Below are positions 57,601 to 64,000 of a stretch of DNA of 64,000 nt, in pieces. How positions within the stretch are numbered: the stretch's first letter is position 1; the number at the start of each line of letters is the position of its first letter. This DNA comes from Acorus gramineus. Lineage: Eukaryota; Streptophyta; Magnoliopsida; Acorales; Acoraceae. The notes beneath the pieces are model-generated. The model saw only the letters and a program-made list of their open reading frames with translations. It did not search any database and was not told where the DNA came from. The DNA lies in contig JAUJYN010000018.1 of NCBI GenBank assembly GCA_030737835.1, positions 2,542,001-2,606,000 of the forward strand. Direction: 5' to 3'. Position numbers and translations under genes: made by a program.

Positions 57601-57855
57601 CTTAAAAACCCAGATACGCCCCGGAACTGCGAATTTCGGAAACGTTGCTGGAATTCGATGAAATTTTCATGAGTGGCTTAAAATGGCACCAGGACACATA
57701 AAACGCAGTTAGATTTTTAATCGGAGTCCTCTAACTCAGGACGATAGCTAACAGTCCAAAATTTTGCGGTTCCGATCGAAAAATGCAAAAATTTTAAAAA
57801 CTGCTAAAATGCTCCAATGGTTACCAACAGGCCAGAAAGTGACACATATATAACA
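54672..57855 (-). mobile_element. Complete solo gypsy LTR l (3184 bp, TSD AAGTA)
   Basis: The plus strand begins TGTCACGACCCAGGGCGGCT and ends CACATATATAACA; AAGTA flanks it at 54667-54671 and 57856-57860, so it landed exactly at the end of LTR k. It has donor-like GGTAAGC near 57280 (minus), the CpG block at 56240-57080 with alternating CGCGCGCGCACGCGCG, and acceptor-like CTTGCAGATCTCG near 56155 (minus). Frames such as 56242-57252 belong to the CpG block and show no domain. Confidence 0.93.
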
Positions 57856-57860
57856 AAGTA

Positions 57861-59535
57861 TGTCCACATTATAACTGGTGGGTATAAGAAAAGGAAACGA
57901 GAATTCTCCAAGAAAAGAAAGGGATCATGACAGCCCTCTGGTCCTCCAGAAGGGAAGAAGGAAGGCAGTATAGAAAGGGACCACCATAGCCCTTTGGTCC
58001 TCAAGAAGGGCAGAAGGGAGGCAGTATAAAATGTCACTTTTGTGGAAAGAAAGGACATCTCAAGAAAGACTATCTAAAACGCAAGAGTTGGTTTGAAAAG
58101 AAAGGTGACAATCCATCTTGTGTTTGTCATGAACCAATTTGATTAATGTTCCTTCTAATACTTGGTGGATTGACTCTAGTGCCTCTATTCATGTTTCCAA
58201 TTCATTGCAGGGATTCTGTACAACCTAGAAGCCAGAGAAGAATGAGTAGACCATCTTAATGGGAAACCGATTGAAGTCAAAAGCAAAGCCATTGGCATCC
58301 TATGACTTATTTTGGAAACTGGGTTTTGTTTGGATCTGCAGAATGTATATTATGCTCCTTCTGTATCTAGGAATTTACTATCATTACCTATACTTGATAC
58401 TGAAGGTTATACCTTCACTTTTGGAAATTCCATATTTTTCCTGTATAAAAACTCTACCTTATTAGTGAATGGAATGTTATGTGGAGATTTATACAAATTA
58501 AATCTTGATTCGAGCTTTTGTAAAACTTTGTTAACTCTGCATGTGAATGTTGGAATGACTGTGGTGAAACATAATTATGCTAACTTGTGGCATCAAAGAT
58601 TAAGACACTTATCTCTTGATAGAAATAATTAAAAGATTGGTGAATAAAGGAGTTCTAAAGACTCTTGACTTCATTGACTTTGGCATGTGTAAATTGCATT
58701 AAAGGAAAGCAAACTAAGAGCCACAAGAAAGGAGCCACAAGAAATTTTGAATTATTAGAAATCATTCACACAGATATATGTTTTCTTGCTACATGAAAAG
58801 TCTGAAGCATTGGATGTCTTTAAAATATTCAAAGCTGAAGTGGAAAAACAATTGAACAAGAAAATTAAAATACCGAGTTCAGACAGGGGTGGTGAGTACT
58901 ATGGTAGATATGATGAAACATGATAAAATCCTGGTCCTTTTGCTAGATTCCTAGAATGTGAGGGTATTATGGCACAATATACAATGCCTGGGACACCTCA
59001 GCAGAATGGAGTTGCTGAAGGTGAAGCTGAATCCTCATGGATATGGTTAGGAGTATGCTTAGTAACTCAACCTTGCCTAAATTCTTGTGGGGTGAAGCCT
59101 TAAAAATAGCCACCTACATTTAAGTCCTAGTAAGGATGTGTGCAATACTCCTTGTGAGTTGTGGATTGGTGGAAACCAAGTTTAGCACATCTATGTGTGT
59201 GGGCTGTCCTACAGAGGCTAGATTGTATAATCCCCAAGAAGGAAAATTGGATCCAAGAATTGTAAGTTGTTACTTTATTGGGTATCCAGAATAGTCCGAA
59301 GGATATAGGTTCTACTGTCCTAACCACACAATCAGAATTGACGAAACTAGTAATGCTAGGTTTATTGAGAATGACCAAACTAATGGGAGTGAACATCCAT
59401 GCAATGAGGAGTTTTGATGAGACTAGAGAAATTCCTTCTCTAACTCCAAGCTCTAAGGATGTAAATCCATATCATGTTATAGAGGAACAACAAACTCTTC
59501 CACCCACAACTGATAATGTCACACCCAATAAATGA
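57861..59535 (+). pseudogene. Copia gag end, protease and integrase, decayed
   Basis: This continues the copia element after LTRs k and l. It encodes a gag zinc knuckle CHFCGKKGHLKKDY, whose last Cys is lost, then the protease start WWIDSSASIHVSNS (usually DSGAT, so the motif is changed). Frame 58312-58632 carries the pre-integrase region ending in NLWHQRLRHLS. Then come CVNCIKGKQ, LLEIIHTDI, SSDRGGEYYG, MPGTPQQNGVAE and YNPQEGKLDPRIVSCYFIGY of integrase. Many stops and shifts separate these. Reverse transcriptase, RNase H and the 3' LTR are missing; a LINE fragment follows at about 59560. Confidence 0.85.
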
Positions 59536-59559
59536 CAGAAGCAATAATGAACATGTAAG

Positions 59560-60482
59560 CAATACAGACTTTGCCAGCGAATCTCATAGAATTAGGGAAT
59601 TGGATACATAGCGGAGAATTCCGACCCATTTATCAAGCCAGAAATGAATCTCTGATCCTGAACCATGCCTCCAACCTACCGCATATAGAAAATCACCCTT
59701 CTAGGCCAGAATGTTCCGCCACAATCTGGATATTCGATTTGAGACTGGAGGGAACCTGTTCATCAGACCACCATCTCTCCCATAGCATTCCTTGACCACC
59801 TCGCACCACAACAAATTATCATCTTTCAACCACCTCCGTAACCATTTGTTGAGCAGCGCCCTATTCATGCTTTCCAACCGAGGACCCCAGCGGACCCCCT
59901 TTCACTTTAGCAACACAAACCACCTCCCATTTCACTTGATGCACCCTTTCCCTATCACCCTTTGAACCATTCCACAAACAACTAACATCTAATCTTGTCC
60001 AATTTACCAAGGATACCTTTTGGGATCTTAAACAAAGAAAGATAATAAATTGGCAGATTAGATAGCACATCTTGAAGCAGAATTATCCACCCACCTAGAC
60101 TGAGGAACCTGTCCTTCCATCCTTCAAGCCTCCTCTCGAACCAAGCAGTAAGAGGATCTCTTTCATCTTTAAGAAGCCGTTTGTATGCAAAGTAATCCAC
60201 AGGTGCCAGAATGGGTAACTCTTCACCTCACACAAGAGAATTTGAGCAAGGCCAACCATCCTATTCTCCTCCAAGTTAATCCCAATTATAGCACTCTAGC
60301 TTCCTGAAATTAATCAGAAGGCCCAACACTAACTCGAACACTCAGCATTCAAACTTCACCACTCTCACCAAATCTGGAATAGCCTTGGATAACACAATCA
60401 CATCATTTGCATATTGAACAAGGGAAGAGGAAGACCTACATACCCTACACTATAACCCCTTCACCCAACCTGGCTCTACAAC
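59560..60482 (-). pseudogene. LINE reverse transcriptase fragment
   Basis: Minus-strand frames hold part of an L1-like reverse transcriptase. Near 60390-60430 LVQYANDVIVLSKAIPDL matches the YADD motif, with Asn for the first Asp. Frame 59982-60200 reads WKDRFLSLGGWIILLQDVLS then YYLSLFKIPKG, as in plant LINEs after the palm. Frame 59861-60070 continues with CLWNGSKG and VKWEVVC. Both ends are lost and stops are frequent. It is not close in sequence to the LINE at 38.5-41.6 kb. Confidence 0.8.
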
Positions 60483-61607
60483 TGTTGTGTCTGTGTCATT
60501 TGGAGCGCTCTGTTTGAAGATTTGGGTACATAATTTTTTTTTTCTAAGTTATGTATTCCTGATTTGGTATTTGGATTTGATTTTGTTAAAATCCAAGATG
60601 ATGAGGTTTAATTATGATTTTATTATGAGATGTCCAGTTTTGAGTTAGCTTTCGCACAGAAGTGGAATTAGATCAACTGGATTCTTGTAGTAAAAGTTAT
60701 GGGTATTTTTCCAAGTATACCCCGGGGATGGAAATTCTGGCAGCAGCCCTGTTCCATGTTTGGCTCTAATTTCGGAATAGCTGGAGGGATTATCTGATCT
60801 TGTCATAAGCATGAAAGTTGTAGATAATCTTCTTAGCTTTCCATCGGTTTTGGAATTGAGCAATTCGGAGCTGTATCGAGGAAGTTATGGCTGTTCCAGT
60901 GAAGCTTGCGCAGAATTTTAAGTCAAAGGGCGACTAGGTCTTTTCCCCTTTAGATATTTGTGTGCTAAAAAGGCTCTCTCTCCCTCTCACTTCCACGACC
61001 AGCCTCTTCTGGTCTCTCCTCTCTTTTCAAACCCCTCCCCCTAGGTGTTTGATAAAATGATTCAATGAGAAGAGAAGGTGGAGGTGCTAGTGCAAGTGGA
61101 TCTTTGTGTTTGTGTGTTGTTTGTTGTTCTCCCCTCTATATCAAGCTCTCTTTGCATGATCTCCCCCCCCCTGTTTTGCTGCTGAAGAGGAGGCTGAGGA
61201 GAGGCTAGAGGCGGTGGTGGTGGTTGAGGTGGTCGCGGGTGCGTCGAGGGCCCCCGAACCTCCCCCTTTTGTTTCCCCTCCAAGGTGAGCTCCTCCCCTC
61301 CTTTTCTTAATATTTTTGGCTTAAGGGGATGTTGGGAAGGTCATGCATGTTGGGTAGATGTGTTAGGGTGTGTGTGAGGGGTTGGGGTGGGTGAAAATGT
61401 GGTTAGAATGGGCTGGGCGTGTGCTGGCCGTCGTCTACGCTCGTGCGCGCACAGGCGCGCGCGCAGGCGGGCGCGCAGACGCGCGCAGGTGCGCGCGGGA
61501 GTGCGCGCTGGTGCAGGCGCGAGCGGGGGTGCGAGCGGGAGTGTGCGCGGGCTGGGCGCCTAGGCAGTGCGCCTGGGCGCGAGGCAGGGCGCCTAGGCAG
61601 TGCGCCT
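60483..61607 (+). mobile_element. Gypsy LTR copy m, 5' part
   Basis: It starts TGTTGTGTCTGTGTC, as copy c does on its strand. It keeps U3, the leader and the donor-like CCAAGGTGAGCTCC at about 61280, then enters the CpG block (from 61430), which ends with two copies of a GGGCGCCTAGGCAGTGCGCC word. It stops abruptly at 61607, where the opposite-oriented copy n begins. The downstream half is not in the window. Confidence 0.8.
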
Positions 61608-62589
61608 GGCCGTCCCTGGGACGCGACAAGTGTATATATGATATCAGTCTAAACAGAAGTTCAATAATATACTCACACAACAGCTAAAATGACAATACAA
61701 ACAAAAGCAGGGGCTGACATGATATATACACAAATAGCGGAAGCTAAAATACTGAATCTGTAACTCAGAAACATAGTACAAACTCGATACATAATCAACT
61801 GTCCTGTGAGAGCCAATATATACAAGACATCCAAATAATATACAGACACGTGCCCAAGCACGGAATATAACACATACAATCACAAGGGATGCTGATAACC
61901 TCTGATACTCGAGGGACGTGGCGCTACTCCGCTACTCATGAAGTCCCTCGGGGAGCTCCTCCTCCAGATCCGACTCAGATGACTCTGGAGAAAAATATTA
62001 TGCGAGGGGTGAGCCACACGCTCAGTGAACAGCACAACCCATGCACCACAGCTTATATTAACCACAACCAGATGTTATTAATCCACAATCTCATTATTGA
62101 AAGCCACAAAATGGCAACAACTATACAATCCAGTGGGTCGCTACCGCCAACCCACTACACCCTCACCCTCACCCCTCAATAGGTGACAAAAGGATATTGG
62201 GACTTACAATCCAGTAGGTCGCTACATCGCCCACCCACCACACCCTCACCCTCACCCCTCAATATGGTGACATAGGATATTGGGACTGACTAGGCTGATG
62301 GTCACCCTTGGTCCACCGATAGTCTCTCCCCACTCCGTAGGCCGTTTGGCCACCCCCACATTCAGCACAGTCTGTCCCAAATCAGGAGGTGCCTACTGAT
62401 GGGAGCCCCTGCACGGGACAGCCTTTCCAACGCCGGGATAGTCTCTACACGGATCCAACGAAGGGAACAGAACAGCCTATCCATCGCATATGATCCACTC
62501 GGATCCGCAAACTAACACACCTCAAGAACTCTAATGTCATAAATTCTTCAGAATTCCTCCAGGGCGCATAACCAAGATGCGGGGAACAT

Positions 62590-62702
62590 GCATAATAATA
62601 ATCATTAACAAGAGGTATAATAATAATTACTAACAAGAGTTATAATAATAATTACTAACAAGAGTTATAATAATAATTACTAACAAGAGTTATAATATTA
62701 TT
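62590..62702 (+). repeat. Four-unit AT-rich minisatellite in LTR n
   Basis: Units of 25 bp (TAATAATAATTACTAACAAG plus AGTTA) are repeated about four times, the last three almost identical. Other LTR copies have single or shorter forms at this place. Confidence 0.85.
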
Positions 62703-63239
62703 GGGACAAGAAACCTTGGGAGGGCAGCATGAGGTCCCGATACAGGACATCCCGACAACCAAACAAGGAACACGGAGTACCCTAGCCCGGGTCTCAATGT
62801 TGACCTCGCAAGGCCCCTCCCAATAATATTATCTAAGGCATGCTAGCAATCAATTATATAAATTAAACTAGTAGGACACATGCATAGGCCGAGGCTTTCT
62901 AGCATGAGAACAGGTGACAGGATGCATGGCTCTTACACATATCCTAAGGGTGCAAGTCTCTAACATACAAAGTCTAGGGTAGCATGCATACTACATTTTT
63001 ATCATGCTTGCATGGATCACACATTACAACAAGTTAATATAAATCCATGTGCCCCAGGGGAGGACGGTACACGCCCAAGTGCGTATAGTGCCTCCCTACT
63101 GGGTTGGATTGTCCCACTCACAGATGGTCGGGTCGTCGCACGACCGTCCGTCAAGATCTACAAAATAGGGTAATCAATTCGGTGATTAAAATGCACAAAT
63201 AAATCCAAAAATACATTAAAATACACAAGATTCGGACAA

Positions 63240-64000
63240 GCGTACATACGGCCTGTACGCACGCGAGCCCGAGCACTCCGACTCACTCCCGAACCGCCGG
63301 GCAGCCGTACGCGCGGCCACCCGACCCAGGTGCACAGCCGCGCCTCAGCCCGCGTGCCCAGTCCCACGGCCGAGCCCAGCCAGCACGCCCGGACACCTCG
63401 CTGAGCCTCCCGGGTGCACCGTGCGCCCACCGCGCCCCTGCGCAGCAACCCGCGCGCACACCTGCACGCCCTGCGCCCCATCGCCTCGCCCCGCGCGTAC
63501 CCCGCTCGCACCACCTGCTCGCATCACCCGCTCGACCAGCCCCAGGTGCACCCACGCGCACTGCGCCCCAGCGCTGCGCCCCGCACGCGCACCCGCCCGC
63601 ACTGCGCCCTAGCGCAGTGCCCGCACACCTGCCCGCTTACACTCCCCGCTCGCACCGACTGCTCGCCCTGCGCGCACTACGCCTCCTGCGCAGCACCCGC
63701 ACACCACCCGCTCGTCCATGCGCCCCTGCGTAGCGCTCCGCGCACTGCGCCCAGCGCGCCCGACCGCACGCACCCAGCGAGCCCGTCAGCACGCGCCTAG
63801 CTCGCCTGACTGCAGCTCACCCACCTGCGCCTGCCTGCCTGCGCCTGACCGCCTGCGCCTGCCTGCCTGCGCGCGCCGCTGCCCGCATGCGCCCGAACAG
63901 AGCTCCACCCGCACGCACGCCCTCGCGCACGCCCGCGCGCACGCCCACGCTGCCCTGCTAGCATGCCTGCCCTGCCTGCCTGCCAGCCTACCCGGGACAG
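63240..64000. other. CpG-dense block of LTR n
   Basis: This is the longest CpG block in the window and is still open at the window end. It shows CTGCGCCTGCCTGCC-type repeats near 63820-63880. Frames on both strands (63158-63514, 63414-63800) have no domain. It is diverged from the blocks of other copies. Confidence 0.75.

Larger units (their letters stand above)
61608..64000 (-). mobile_element. Gypsy LTR copy n (cut by window end, first 16 bases missing)
   Basis: It begins GGCCGTCCCTGGGACGCGAC, which in other copies follows TGTCACGCCCCAGGGC; that terminal stretch is absent here. The usual order follows: CTGTCCTGTGAGAGCC module, exon-like stretch near 61945-62000, CCCTCACCC repeats, GCGCATAACCAAGATGCGGG block, an altered acceptor-like site near 63165 and the CpG block from 63240 to the end of the window. 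Confidence 0.8.

Noticed and set aside
49810..57855. LTRs k and l as one two-LTR element
   Set aside because: No internal region or primer-binding site lies between them, and l has its own TSD (AAGTA) that includes the last base of k.
62590..62702. Possible CRISPR-like array of 25-bp units
   Set aside because: Units are contiguous without unique spacers, lie in a plant LTR and are a simple minisatellite.

Overview
The window is plant nuclear DNA, most likely from a flowering plant with a large, repeat-rich genome. Evidence: Ty3/gypsy and Ty1/copia elements whose primer-binding sites match initiator tRNA-Met, an L1-like plant LINE, and one clear host gene for a plant-type RTF1/VIP5 subunit of the Paf1 complex. 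The species cannot be named from the sequence.

Layout. (1) 1-36978 is a stack of retrotransposons inserted into one another. Most pieces are long terminal repeats (LTRs, about 2.6-3.6 kb) of one gypsy superfamily; I use letters a-n for the copies. In coding orientation they start TGTTAT and end GTGACA. Nesting can be read from target-site duplications (TSDs): element G1 (19662-34985, TSD AGTAT) is a full-length but dead Tekay/Del-like gypsy element on the minus strand. It sits inside solo LTR g (17340-35907, TSD TGCCC), which sits inside older LTR f. Two solo LTRs, i (24766-28066, TSD CAAAC) and j (28945-31670, TSD CATC), split the G1 reverse transcriptase and protease. A second, gag-bearing Tat-like element (G2, 7.6-15.7 kb, minus) is split by solo LTR e (9979-13139, TSD CAATA). 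(2) 36979-48240 is a host island: AT-rich upstream DNA, a CT-rich candidate 5' UTR exon (about 37801-38176), a candidate 6.7-kb 5' UTR intron holding an antisense LINE and a local duplication, and the intact single-exon RTF1 coding region (44917-46848). (3) 48240-60482 is a decayed copia element (plus strand) split by solo LTRs k and l, k itself being split by an unrelated 1.2-kb TG...CA element; a LINE fragment follows. (4) 60483-64000 holds two LTR copies in opposite orientation.

Functionally, the only gene likely to be active is RTF1. All retroelement coding regions carry stops, frameshifts or insertions. The least explained signal is inside the gypsy LTRs: a CpG-dense, alternating purine/pyrimidine block, bracketed in at least eight copies by good splice donor and acceptor sequences, followed by a small exon-like segment. 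I see no rRNA, tRNA, CRISPR or bacterial-style system.
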